A DNA stretch of 64,000 nt from Clusia tigrina (Eukaryota; Arthropoda; Insecta; Diptera; Clusiidae): positions 229,510,194 through 229,574,193 of the forward strand of contig OV050031.1 in the NCBI GenBank assembly GCA_920105625.2. Reading direction: 5' to 3'. The position numbers were made by a program, and so were the translations under genes. The notes beneath the pieces were generated by a model. That model saw only the letters and a program-made list of their open reading frames with translations, was not told the DNA's origin and did no database searches. Position 1 is the first letter of the stretch, and each line of letters starts with the position of its first letter. This document shows, piece after piece, positions 10,426 through 20,542 of this stretch.

Positions 10426-10588
10426 CTGTAAATATGTGTGAAATTATATTGTTAGTAGAATTTGTTTTGAATGTAGACGGTAGGATATAAATTATGTGAA
10501 CAGGATATTGTGTAACAGAAAGGAGTTCGAGTTTTTTTTTTTTTTTTTTTTGTTTAAATCCATTACTTTTCTATATAGATTTACATTT

Positions 10589-10911
10589 TTATTTAAATTC
10601 AGTTTCTGTGAATTCCGACTTCACATAAAGTTCAGATCTCATACGGGACAAAACTTCGTCGCTCTTGGAGGTGCTGTACATAGGCGGATGCGAATGAATT
10701 GCCGACGTCACGTGTATGGAACCTCCAGTGGGCGTAAATTTTGTAACCAGACGGGCACGACATTTAGCTTTATGATACATGGAGCACTTCCAGTCACGAG
10801 ACCTCTGACCGAAGTGCGGCTTTTCATTGGGTGTGTAAGTGTTGCTTTCGAAAAATACCAGTTGTGTACCTCTACGTGACGTCATGTATTGTACTTGTTG
10901 AAAAGGACGAC
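10589..10911 (-). CDS. mod(mdg4): mod(mdg4)-type minus-strand unit, FLYWCH finger (107 aa)
   Basis: Acceptor tttctattacag, opening GT. MTSRRGTQLVFFESNTYTP starts the finger, followed by RDWKCSMYHKAKCRARLVT and AIHSHPP. The first core Tyr is replaced (RDW rather than TYW). The tail carries RSELYVKSEFTETEFK. A long poly(T) tract lies just downstream near 10,532-10,552 on the plus strand. Confidence 0.83.
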
Positions 10912-11092
10912 CTGTAATAGAAACAAAAACTCCTCAGTCAAGTTATAAATGAATTTTCTACATTTCGAGTTCGAGTTTCGATACATATTTATGCTATAAA
11001 GAAACTAATAATAATTAATACACTTTTCATTTCTGTTAATGCTTAGATATTTATTTCCTTGTAATTTATGCACAACAAGTGTTATCACAGCA

Positions 11093-11349
11093 TCACTTTT
11101 TTATACTCTTTCTTCTGGAAACTGAACAACTCCTACAATGCTGTAACTGTTGCTCTAGAGTATGATTATGTACTGGATTGCGTACCCGCACTCGCATGGT
11201 GTCTTTCCGCTGAACCGCTCTGGCGCGACAATTTTGTCGAAAGTTGGCACATTTCAGGTAATATGTATGCAGCGATTGTGAGCCTATAACGTAACGATAA
11301 TTGTCTATGAGCGTGAAATTCCCCGTACGCAACGCCTTAGTTTTGTCTT
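11093..11349 (-). CDS. mod(mdg4): mod(mdg4)-type minus-strand unit, FLYWCH finger with W replaced by Y
   Basis: Acceptor aatacaatcgcag, opening AA. About 85 residues. The finger reads NFTLIDNYRYVIGSQ, TYYLKCANFRQNCRARAV, PVHNHTLE. The core Trp before the first ligand Cys is replaced (YYLKC). All four zinc ligands remain. It ends in a basic tail with SRRKSIKK. Confidence 0.8.
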
Positions 11350-11648
11350 CTGCGATTGTATTTAAGAAAAAGATTTGTCTTAATTAAGTGTTGACTGAAT
11401 GTGGCAAAAGTTTTTTTTAAATATAAAGTAAATAGAGAAAGAGCGCTACAATAATTTATGAAATCAACTTTTCATTATATTATCGGGAATATTTAAATTC
11501 TATAAAATTGATAATAGTAATCTAATTAATGTTTAAACTCATTATTGCTATTCTTTCGAAAAGTTTAAACGTATTTCCTGTGATAAGAAATATTTCCTTG
11601 GATGAGGTAAAGTGTCAATTACAATAGCGACAGAAATCCGCATTAAAT

Positions 11649-11923
11649 CTAGAGCTCATCGGTTTGTTGAAGCCAGTTGATTCTTTCGGACAACTTTGTC
11701 GGAGAGTGGTTGTGCTTCTTTCGACTCAACTTAATGTTACTTTCGCCGGCCGTAATACATCGCGCTGGACATCGTAGCGAAACATTTGTGTTTTTATTAC
11801 AGACCCAATTGATGGTGGTGTGGTATTTCCGTTCTACAGAGTACAGATACCCATCATATATGAGATTCTGGCCGCCTCTGCGATTCGGTACATATGTGAA
11901 GCCCGCTTCTCTCCAAATACCAA
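11649..11923 (-). CDS. mod(mdg4): mod(mdg4)-type minus-strand unit without ATG, FLYWCH finger
   Basis: The exon has no usable Met, so it is found only by reading from the acceptor aatttcttgcag (opening TT) to the TAG at 11,649. About 91 residues: RRGGQNLIYDGYLYSVERKY, TTINWVCNKN, LRCPARCITAGE, KKHNHSPTKL. The TTINW-x-C core and the ARCIT second ligand region are shared with the plus-strand unit at 21,472-21,809, which indicates common origin across strands. Confidence 0.82.
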
Positions 11924-12131
11924 CTGCAAGAAATTAATTTTAAAAAATGTTTGCTTAAAAATAAAACAGTTGCTACTGAAAAAGAAGAAAACTGCAATTA
12001 TTTCCGGCTAAAAAGTTTTATTTTCGCTCTTCCGAGACTACAATTAACAGGCCCAGGACACACTAACCAAGTGGATCTTGAAGAAGCCATTCAGATGTCT
12101 TTTTTACATTTTCCCAAACGTTTCGTGAAGT

Positions 12132-12376
12132 TTACTCATGATTATGCTGCCCGCGCAATGATACGATCTTATCCAACTTTGTGATGACACGTGAATTGCA
12201 CTTGGTGTACTTGCAACGCAGTTTCACGCACTCCCAATAGCAGGCGTTCTTGATGCGCCTATTTAGCGTATATGGTTTCCCATTAATAGTAAGTAGGTTA
12301 TTACCACGTACACTACGTGTGAAACAGACATCTAAATCACCAATTTCATTTTTGATCTTATTTGTCATATGACCGC
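12132..12376 (-). CDS. mod(mdg4): mod(mdg4)-type minus-strand unit, first of the left minus block
   Basis: Acceptor gttttaattacag, opening GC. About 81 residues. The finger is SVRGNNLLTINGKPYTLNRR, CYWECVKLR, YTKCNSRVITKLD, GQHNHE. The protein stops one residue after the last ligand histidine, the shortest tail in the array. It is the most upstream unit of the minus block that reads toward 8,994, so that block's promoter should lie between 12,376 and 13,913. Confidence 0.83.
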
Positions 12377-13912
12377 CTGTAATTAAAACAAGTTCACATA
12401 TAAACTTATATCGATCCAGTATCAATAATTGTACACTAAATTCTCAAGAGAGCACTTTAATATGATATACGCAGTTTGTGTTTGTTTGTTTTTTTAAATA
12501 TGATTTTATTGAACAACTAACTAAGTCTTAGAAGCAAACTAAACAACTGCTTCCAAATGTGTGAAATATCATTATCGTAACAGGCTACAACCGTTCAAAG
12601 CAGCTTGGTAAACTAAAAGAAATCAATTTCAGCTGGAATTGCAAGTAATTGCATTATATAAACAAACAATTTATTTACCCGTACTTAATAGAAAACACTA
12701 CTGTAGCCTTCCTTCTAGCTAGGATGAGGCTCACTTTAATTTACAAATTTTAATATATTGAGGCCGCCTCCTGCTACTCGCCAGAGAACGTAACCACATC
12801 ACACATTGTTAGGCATTTCCCTTAAAGACTTTTTCCGTTCACTACAAGGAAAATATGCCAAATTACAATTATTTTAAACGAATTTAATGTAATTCATTAA
12901 ATACCGACTGATTTTGTTGCGGAAATTAAACAAACATACTAAAACTTATTACTTCAGCTAAAAATTTACTTTTTTGTCGAAGCGTCTGCAAGGATTGCAT
13001 CTAATAAAAAATGGTGGTATTTTTTAGTACTTTTATGTCTAACAAAAGACAATGTGCAAGTTTTATTTCTTTTCGTAATATCTATTTTATGCTAGTGTAT
13101 ATTTATTATTTATATACATATGTATTTAAACATTTTTGAAAGTTGTATTCGGTTTTCGCGTAGAAAAACTACTCTAAAATAACAATAATTTACCATTTTA
13201 ACAATAAATGAATAAATGATCTGAAATGAGCTTATTATATCCTAGGTACTGTATGCCGAGGGAATCGTCATGATACTTTCAAATGACGTTATTTGTGCAT
13301 AAAATATAATTAAGTAATGTTAAGATAGTTATATATGAATAAGCTTGAAATGAAGAGAAAAATATATATGTATTTAGAGAAGAATAAATATTCTTCTTTA
13401 AAATAAAATAGTACTATGGTTTGGTGCAGCTGCGAAATAACAACCTTGCAATACTGACAGCTTAATATCAACCCTGTGGAGTTGCAGGATTTTGTTAGTG
13501 TGTGTGGTGCGCAATGCGTCGTACAATTTGTTTAGGTTGACTTTTAATAGAAGTATGAAAGCAAATAAAAATAAATTTTATGTTATGGTCGGGATGGTGA
13601 AATTAGAAAAATTTAATTAAATAAACATTGGACCTGCTGCATATACATGTATTAATTTTGACGGGTACACGAGGATCGCAGTTCAAGTTGTCAAGTAAAA
13701 TGATGTGGAATTTTTGGATTCACACATTACTAAATAAAAGTGGAATTAAATTTATGAAATATTTATACATACATATTTAAGTGCTATTTTAAATAGGCGT
13801 GGTTGTAACAAATAAATTTGAAATCAAAGTAGAAAATATTGTTTTAATTGCATGTCGTTTGCGAAGCTTCCGCGTATGCATGTACTAATGTTTCTTGTTA
13901 ATTTTATTGCAG
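12377..13912. promoter_or_regulatory. Divergent spacer between minus and plus blocks, inferred promoter region
   Basis: About 1.5 kb of AT-rich DNA without a recognisable exon. Units read away from it on both sides (minus from 12,376, plus from 13,913). Minus-strand units need their own transcription start, so a promoter is expected here. I could not point to a convincing core promoter motif. Confidence 0.35.
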
Positions 13913-14304
13913 TGGCCACTACAACTGAGCATAAAATGCCATTGCATGCGGAGAGCAAAATCTATGTCCACGCAGAGGAGTTAGCGCGGATATTCGTTGC
14001 TAATCCATTTGTTTATACAAGTCGACTATGTGAGGTACTTTTCGGAACTGAAGTGTTGCAGAATGTGGCATCTTCTGAGACGTCTAACGTTGAGGAGCTA
14101 GAAAAAATCAATCCTGATATGCTACAATCTATCTTGAGTAAATTCCGAATTCAATTGTATTGATGTCAACTATTATGTTGTTTTTTTTCACTTACAGTAC
14201 ATGTCGTCCAAGTGTTTTCCAAACGGGATGTCGTACTCACAAATCAGGAAGTACGGATGTTCATTCAACACAAACTTAGTCTAATGGCTGATGTTACCGA
14301 ATAG
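13913..14304 (+). CDS. mod(mdg4): mod(mdg4)-type variable unit, two exons, BEN-like domain
   Basis: Exons 13,913-14,137 and 14,198-14,304. Acceptors attttattgcag and ttttcacttacag; donor ATCTTGA|gtaaat. Without splicing the frame stops at 14,163; spliced, it continues as LQSILIHVVQVFSKRD and VRMFIQHKLSLM and ends at 14,304, giving about 110 residues. No FLYWCH finger is present. The order ARIF...SRLCEVLFGTEVL, then ELEKINPDMLQSI, then a C-terminal helix, resembles a BEN domain, which binds DNA or chromatin proteins. The BEN call is by pattern only. Confidence 0.65.
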
Positions 14305-14472
14305 ATTTAAATGTATTTAATTTCTAAGTTTAATATGTTTCTGCCGCTATTAATAAATAAAATATGCAATTTTCTCTTTTAGTTATCTAGTTTTTAAGGA
14401 TTAGCCATTATAATAGAATAGGTTTATATAGAACTGTAATAAATATAGTTTTATATTTTTGTTTCTTTCTAG

Positions 14473-14816
14473 ATTTAGGATACTTATACGAGGATAAGAA
14501 CACTACCTACATTCAGTACTCAACCACGCAACGAGGACGTGTGATGCTAATTTACAACGGCTACCGGTATGTCGAAAACAGACAAAGCCATAAAAATATA
14601 TTTTGGCGTTGTTCCCGCTATGTCAAATATGGTTGTCGCGCAACTGTCGTTACTTCTAAAGTAAATGATGATGTGTCCATTCGAATAGCTGGGTCTCCAC
14701 ATACACACGATCCCGAATTGAAGACGGACAACCTAGTTGAACTGCCCACCGAGTTCATGGACGAATCCAAAGGAAATCTATTTCGCATAGTGTCATTGTT
14801 TGGAGATCTTAAATAA
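14473..14816 (+). CDS. mod(mdg4): mod(mdg4)-type variable 3' exon, FLYWCH finger (114 aa)
   Basis: Acceptor tgtttctttctag, opening AT. Leader DLGYLYEDKNTTYIQYS, then the finger: TTQRGRVMLIYNGYRYVENR, NIFWRCSRYVKYGCRATVVT, SPHTHDPE. The core Tyr-Trp is Phe-Trp here. An acidic tail follows. AATAAA lies at 14,946-14,951. Confidence 0.85.
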
Positions 14817-15157
14817 CAGCTTAATCTTGATGCGATATTTTATAATCGCGAGCATTTTAAACATCAATCGTTCACATCGTAATATGAAATATTTAGAGAA
14901 TTGATGAATCGTTATATAAAAATAAGCAAAACGCAATATTGTGAAAATAAAATTACAATGAATAGTTAGTGTGATTGCAAAGTAATTATTATTTATTTTG
15001 TGTATAGTTTATAGGAAAGCATAAAATTGCCTTTGTATACCGTAAAAGTGAGTTAAGAAAAGCCGATCGTAGTCATTATTACAGATTTAATATTATAATT
15101 AAAAACTTACACTAGGATTCAACTAATTTATGGTAATTTTTGCATGTTTTTTTTTAG

Positions 15158-15612
15158 TGAAAAGCGATTTCGGGTATCCAGAGGAGGAGTTCCGGAAGAG
15201 ATTCAGTTTGCCTAAAATTCTGGATGGACGATTTTATAATAACATTAAACCAAACAAGAAAACCGAAAGCGGTATACAGGCCACATGCACCACTTGTTTT
15301 GGTATAATTTCTGGCACAACAAAGTCAACCGGTAATTTTCTCAGTCATATCAAAAGGCGGCATAAAGGAATTTTAGCAAGTTGCCAATTGTATTGCCAAT
15401 CAAAAGTTGCCCATGTTCCAAACAATCTTTCTGTGTTTGAAAAAATTTCAAACGCCGAACCAAAGTTTCCCGTAAATAATATACAACAGCAGCAGTCTGT
15501 AAACTGCCTTCAAAGGGGAACGGGGTATGAGTACATGCTACATAAAAGCATAGCACTATTGAGCTCAAATACGAAAGAGACATTCGTTAGCAAGAAGTCT
15601 CAGGGTGTTTAA
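15158..15612 (+). CDS. mod(mdg4): mod(mdg4)-type variable 3' exon, BED-type zinc finger
   Basis: Acceptor gttttttttttag, opening TG in the shared phase. About 151 residues without a FLYWCH finger. Residues 40-75 read ATCTTCFGIISGTTKSTGNF and then LSHIKRRHKG: C-x2-C followed by H-x4-H with a T-x-N before the first His, the BED finger pattern known from hAT transposases and chromatin proteins. The rest is Gln- and Ser-rich. No hAT catalytic domain is nearby. Confidence 0.75.
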
Positions 15613-16029
15613 CTTTCTTCGAGTGCAGCATTCAGCTTCCAGACTGGATTTTTTTAATGTTTAAGGTAAATGGAGCAAAATAATATTTTCAACAAACGGG
15701 TAAAGAAAATTTATAAGCTGCTTCCTAATTCCATGCAATTATTGAATTATATTGGAACATCAATTTTATTGTTTAGAAAAATATTGCTAGGTATACTTTG
15801 AGAGAATTGGATGAATATTTCAAAAAAATTTTATATAGATTTAGAAACCGATTATACCTTAATTTAAATGTAACGAAATATCATTTAAGGATTATTCTAA
15901 CCACCTACGAAATGGTAATAAAGAATCAAAAATAAATGGAGATTATTTAATTTATTATTCATCATTTTAACTTCAAGTGCAATCAATAATATTTAGACAA
16001 TTTTTTTTACAATTCGCAGGAACTAAAGC

Positions 16030-16347
16030 AGTATCTCTTAATCGGCATGAAATAAATAAAATTTCAGAGAATTTTGAATTGATGGCCCATTTTGGAGTAT
16101 CAAAGAGGAAGAGTCCTTCTGATTGTGGACAATTATACGTTTATTCTTGATGCCAAAAGAAAGAACACCTATAAGTCCACCTGGCGTTTCTCTATGTATG
16201 TAAAATCTTTATGTACGACCCGTGCAGCGACAAAAAAAAGTTAAAAACGATGTAAGGTACAAAATAACTCATCCTTTCCACACGCACTGGTGTATAAGGC
16301 CCAACTCAAGATGTATTCGAATGAACGCAAATAAAACATTCACGTAA
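16030..16347 (+). pseudogene. mod(mdg4): Frameshifted FLYWCH unit
   Basis: An acceptor (aattcgcag) in the shared phase opens GTKAVSLNRHEINK and reads to MAHFGVSK. The finger then continues in another frame (RGRVLLIVDNYTFILDAK, TYKSTWRFSMYVKSLC), and in a third frame after an A8 run near 16,231-16,239 (VKNDVRYKITHPFHTH), to TAA at 16,345-16,347. In addition the first ligand Cys is Phe (WRFS). Two frame breaks and a lost ligand mark it as decayed, though assembly error could explain the homopolymer break. Confidence 0.75.
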
Positions 16348-16720
16348 CGTAGTAGCGCCATCTCCATTGGAGAAATACCTTAATTTCATCGTTGCCGCAG
16401 AACTGATATGGAAATTAATGTAGCAAACATTTCGACAGGTCGTTGAATAAGCAGCAATATAATAATTTCAGTAGGCCTCAAAATTTAGCAATCCTGCAAC
16501 ATACTCCGTTAAAAAATTATGTAAATCCCATGAAGTGAATTGGAGAAGCTCATCAGGACGTGCTTTCAAACTGATTATCCACGAATTTGAAGCTATAAAT
16601 AATTTTGTGTGCGTGCAGACAGAATAATGATAAGCTCCTATATTTAAAACATACCTATTAACATTGCTAGTATTACTGGGATTTCATACGTTTGTTTATT
16701 TAAAAAAAATTGGAATTTAT

Positions 16721-17124
16721 TTATTTTCCACCAAGTCCTATTGTACTGAACTTTTTATAAATTAGCATTCCAGCTCGTCGTGCTAATTCGATGCGTTGCC
16801 CATCGCTAGAGTGATTGTGCACATCTAAAGACATTTAATAATTGTTATAATAAAAAATTTAACTGATATTAATGAAATATATATGTATAGGTATTAATTT
16901 ATTCCACGCACCATTTGTGACGTACAAATCATCACCAATGGTTTTCAGTCGACTGCGACACTTTTTCGAGCGGTTGTGTATACACTCCCAATAAACTTTG
17001 TCAGAATTACGTCCAAATCTTTTCAAATTAGAGCGATACACAAAGTCATTTATTGCCAGAAGAGTACCACCCTTGCGGCTGATGATGAACAATTGGGGGC
17101 CACAATTCCTCAATTGCTGCAAAA
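16721..17124 (-). CDS. mod(mdg4): mod(mdg4)-type minus-strand unit, two exons, split FLYWCH finger
   Basis: Exon a 17,124-16,912 and exon b 16,824-16,721 on the minus strand. Acceptors ctatttttacag and atgtctttag; donor ACAAATG|gtgcgt. Exon a gives SRKGGTLLAINDFVYRSN, KVYWECIHNRSKKCRSRLKT and GDDLYVTN; exon b supplies VHNHSSDGQRIELARRAG and a basic end. Without the splice there is no His pair (the frame reads GAWNKLIPI). About 105 residues; phases match. Confidence 0.78.
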
Positions 17125-17326
17125 CTGTAAAAATAGAGAAAACGGTGTTACTTCTACTCATGCAAATCTGAATAATTTTAACCGCTTATGTAGTAACCGA
17201 AAGAGGGATTTTATTTGTATTGCTTCTTTTTTTATTTATTGTCGTTAATAATAATAAAGGATAATTGGTGTCTAAATAAGGCAATGAAATTTTTTAGCTA
17301 ATGATAATATGTTAAAATTCAATAAA

Positions 17327-17949
17327 TCATTTTTTCTTTCCCAGCAACGCTTTTTGCAAACGTTTTTTAATTTTTTCACGAAAATCGCTAGCGTCTACAG
17401 CCGAGCGTTCTTCGGCATTGTCACTCAGTAAGCGAGAAGTATGCTCTTCAGACGCTTCATTTCCAGCATGATCTATTTCCTCCTTCTGCACCACAGCTGA
17501 CCCAGACTGGTGGAATGACAATGAATCCTCTATTACTTGCTCACTCTCATCATTAGAACCAGCTGGTTCAAACATCATCGCAGTAACACTTTTATCAGTG
17601 GCTTGCATAAAGTGAACATGTTCTCCGTCTAATGGATATACGCGTTTCTGATCGGAAACTACTCTCACTAAGCATTGCTCTTTATTTTCCTTATAGCAAC
17701 ACTGAAATATTGAATACTGTCCTTTACGGAACGAGTATTTGAAGTGGTGTCCATCATAAATTAATTTCATGCCACCTTTTGTTGTCGAAGCATAAATTGC
17801 TGGCTGCCCAGTACTTTTGCGCACAGCCCCTATTATTTTGTCCCATAATTTTTCCTGTGGTACATCCTTCCGTTTCGGTCTCCCACGCTTGAGTCGTGCG
17901 ACTGGGGCCGGGACCACGCAACCTATCAGAGGTTTTAGTAGGGAATCAC
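17327..17949 (-). CDS. mod(mdg4): mod(mdg4)-type minus-strand unit, AT-hook plus atypical FLYWCH finger (207 aa)
   Basis: Acceptor cgaaattttgcag, opening GT. This is the longest variable tail in the array. An AT-hook-like motif (LKRGRPKRKDV) lies near residue 30, then a divergent finger: TTKGGMKLIYDGHHFKYSF, YSIFQCCYKENKEQCLVRVV, GEHVHF. The core Trp is Phe. An acidic, Ser/Glu-rich linker and a basic helix (REKIKKRLQKALLGKKK) finish it. The AT-hook suggests added minor-groove DNA binding. It is the most upstream unit of the second minus block. Confidence 0.82.
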
Positions 17950-18416
17950 CTGCAAAATTTCGAATATATTGATATTATTTAGTTGTTGGTTTTTACAAGC
18001 ATAATATATAAATAAAAATAAAACAACAATAAAAGCAATTTGGTCAATATCTTTATTAATTTTCATCAATTTTATTGTAATAACACGCGTCAGTCGTTCG
18101 GTCAGGGTTGGTATTGCAGTCTTTCTTTCACCATTATTGGTTGAGATTTTGGTACCATCAAGAATAGATTCATCATCTACACTGTGATCACGCTGAAATA
18201 ACTTAGCTTAGATAAATTCCCCTTGGTTGTGATCAAATATCATTAATTTGAAGTTCCATACAAATATCGATAGCCTATATAAAACTAATATTATTTAAAA
18301 TTTTCAAATCAGAAAAATAAGAATATTTATTTAAACTATGAAATATAATTTAATCATGTGTAAAATTGCATGTTTGTAATTTGTAATGATTACTTGAAGA
18401 ATTTCTGTTATTTTTA
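17950..18416. other. Spacer with an unexplained minus-strand open frame
   Basis: On the minus strand a good acceptor (taagttatttcag, before 18,192) opens a frame reading RDHSVDDESILDGTKIST and then NNGERKTAIPTLTERLTRV before turning AT-rich. The shared mod(mdg4) phase would hit TGA at once, so it is not a normal unit. It may be an exon relic. Confidence 0.25.
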
Positions 18417-19430
18417 GTGGAGGCAGAAACATATATTATTGTTTCTGCCAGAAATATATATTCATGTCAGAGCAAATACTCTCTATAAAGAATATGCGAC
18501 AGCCTTCCAGTTAGTACAAAATCTTGAAATGTTGCTGTCAAATATGGGCAACAACATTTTTTTAAAGCGCTTTTTATAAAATGTATCTTGTGGGAATTAG
18601 TTTTTATGTGGATTTTAATTCCTTCTTTGTTTTGAATATTACTATCTTCATCGTTTTATTTTTATCATTCGTTGTGCTCTATATTGATATCATATGGTAT
18701 TAAAGCAATTAAAGCGCAATTTTATACGTACACACTATGTATATAAATTACATACGCATATATTGTATTTGATTATAGCTAGTCGAGACAATATTTTATG
18801 TCAATATAACAGTGCTGCTGGAAACCCTGACATAAATTTGAAGTTTCACTTGATTTTAACTATCCATAATAACTTAATAAATTAAAGAATAGAATGTAAA
18901 ATAAATTGAAATGTGATATGTGTTCACTATAGAAAATGCAAAAATATAGTTAAACACAAAAAATAAGATAGTAAATAATTCTGTAGAGTATCTCCATCAT
19001 CAAATTTCACAATTCGAATTTTTGGAAGCATTACTCATTTATATCAAGCATGAGGCAAGGTCATTTGATTGAAATTGAATGCATTCACGGTATTTCGAAA
19101 CTTCGGTTTTGAATTCATTCTCTACTAAGGGAATTTTGAAATCATATTGTATGTGAGCGCTGGTCACGTACCAAAGAGCATTTACGATTATTCGTAGAAT
19201 CTTGGTATAAAAGGTATAGCTGGAAGCCGTAGGTCCGCAGTTGCTTGAGAATACTTTTATAAAAAAGTGTTTTGTTTTCCAAAGACATGAATAATAGATC
19301 ATAATAAGAAAATGTTATAAGAGGCCACTTCAATGGTGTAGTTGCCTCCACCAGAAACATATATTATATTATATATATATATATATTATATTATATATAT
19401 ATATATATATAATATAATATATGTTTCTGG
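18417..19430. repeat. AT-rich palindromes flanking a decayed retrotransposon
   Basis: 18,422-18,449 is a hairpin with arms ggcagaaac and gtttctgcc. 19,351-19,430 is an 80-bp palindrome with arms starting ccagaaacatatattatatt. GTGGAGGCA at 18,417-18,425 occurs inverted at 19,343-19,351. A mobile unit or a family of palindromic repeats is possible. Confidence 0.5.
19039..19345 (-). pseudogene. 3' remnant of a Jockey-like non-LTR retrotransposon reverse transcriptase
   Basis: Two overlapping minus-strand frames carry typical pieces of the C-terminal end of Jockey-clade ORF2: NKTLFYKSILKQLRTYGFQL in one, then TKILRIIVNALWYVTSAHIQ, KIPLVENEF and KYRECIQFQSNDLA in the other. The change of frame and loss of everything upstream show it is dead. 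The usual C-terminal region of this polyprotein is the only part retained, as expected for a 5'-truncated insertion. Confidence 0.7.
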
Positions 19431-19906
19431 TATATACATATTTACATTATTGGGTACAGATTTTGAATGATACTAATTTTTATGGTATACAACAACCCTA
19501 CCTGATATAAGTCTATCCACCATTTTGAAATCTATTACGTTCTTTGCTGAAATCGTCGCTATTGAATGTATTTTTCGCCGTGATTTTAGTTCGGTTTGCA
19601 TCAGAAGAAATAATTTATATTTATTTATATACCCATTAATATTGTGAAAATTGTGATAAATTTTTAAAAGAAGTGTGCCTGTGAATATGAATCCAAATTT
19701 TTTTTACTGATACTTCTATGGTATTGTAAAAATGTGTGTAAAGCAGTCATAATCCAAACTAATTTACATGAACGCTTTGTCTCTAAAAATCGTACATATA
19801 AAAAAAGTCATGGATGAGAATAAGATATAAAATTTAGTTGGATTTTAAATTTGATTGTTTTTGAAAAGTGCTAGTGACAAAAGTAAACAATGGAACTTCT
19901 CTTTGC
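19431..19906. other. Spacer before a candidate small transcript
   Basis: No exon was recognised. This is where a promoter for the downstream spliced transcript, or for the plus-strand variable exons to its right, might lie. I see no convincing TATA or initiator. Confidence 0.3.
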
Positions 19907-20542
19907 ATGTGGGGCGGAAAAGCGGCGGTAAGTGCACAGATAAGTTTTCTTTACAGTTTGCACGCCAACAACATTAAACACTATTGAAGTGGAAGTGGTT
20001 ACGGTCATTTTGCTAAGGGTTGATTGGAAGTTGGTGGGTAGAGAACAGGACGCTTCTTGCTCAACAGACACCATTAAAAGTAGTTAAAGGAACGGTTAAT
20101 AAACCTGTGACAATTGTACACAATAAGATACCAATCAATGTGCAAACTTAATTTTACGAAGAGGTGCTTAGTTTCATTATATTTAACCGAGTGTTGTCCA
20201 TTTATGCCAATCGAACAATATGAATTATCGTAATTGAATGAATGGATTAATAACTAGATTTCCGTACTTTATTTATTTATAACACTAAAGTTTATAGTAT
20301 ATTATATTTATTTGGAAATTTCGATTTATTTTAACATCTTTCCAAAACATTTTGTTTAGAAGCATGAGGTAAATGAAAGTTTAGCGGACGAGGCAGTGGT
20401 TCCGGCAAGGTAAGTGATAAGTATTTACTACACAAATATGCTCTCCGTTTAACTTTTGAAAGGATTTCCTTAACTTTGCTTATATATAATTTCAATTATT
20501 ATGTAAAAACAATTTCTTGACAGTGTTCGTCAGCTGCAATAG
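19907..20542 (+). CDS. Candidate three-exon microprotein or internal leader transcript (29 codons)
   Basis: An ATG at 19,907 reads 7 codons to the donor GCGGCG|gtaagt (19,927). Exon 2 (20,360-20,409) sits between acceptor ttttgtttag and donor GGCAAG|gtaagt. Exon 3 starts at 20,524 after aatttcttgacag and stops at 20,542. Phases agree, giving a peptide starting MWGGKAAKHEVNESL and ending VPASVRQLQ. I do not recognise it. It could be an independent small gene or the 5' leader of a precursor that donates the plus-strand variable exons by trans-splicing. Confidence 0.35.
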
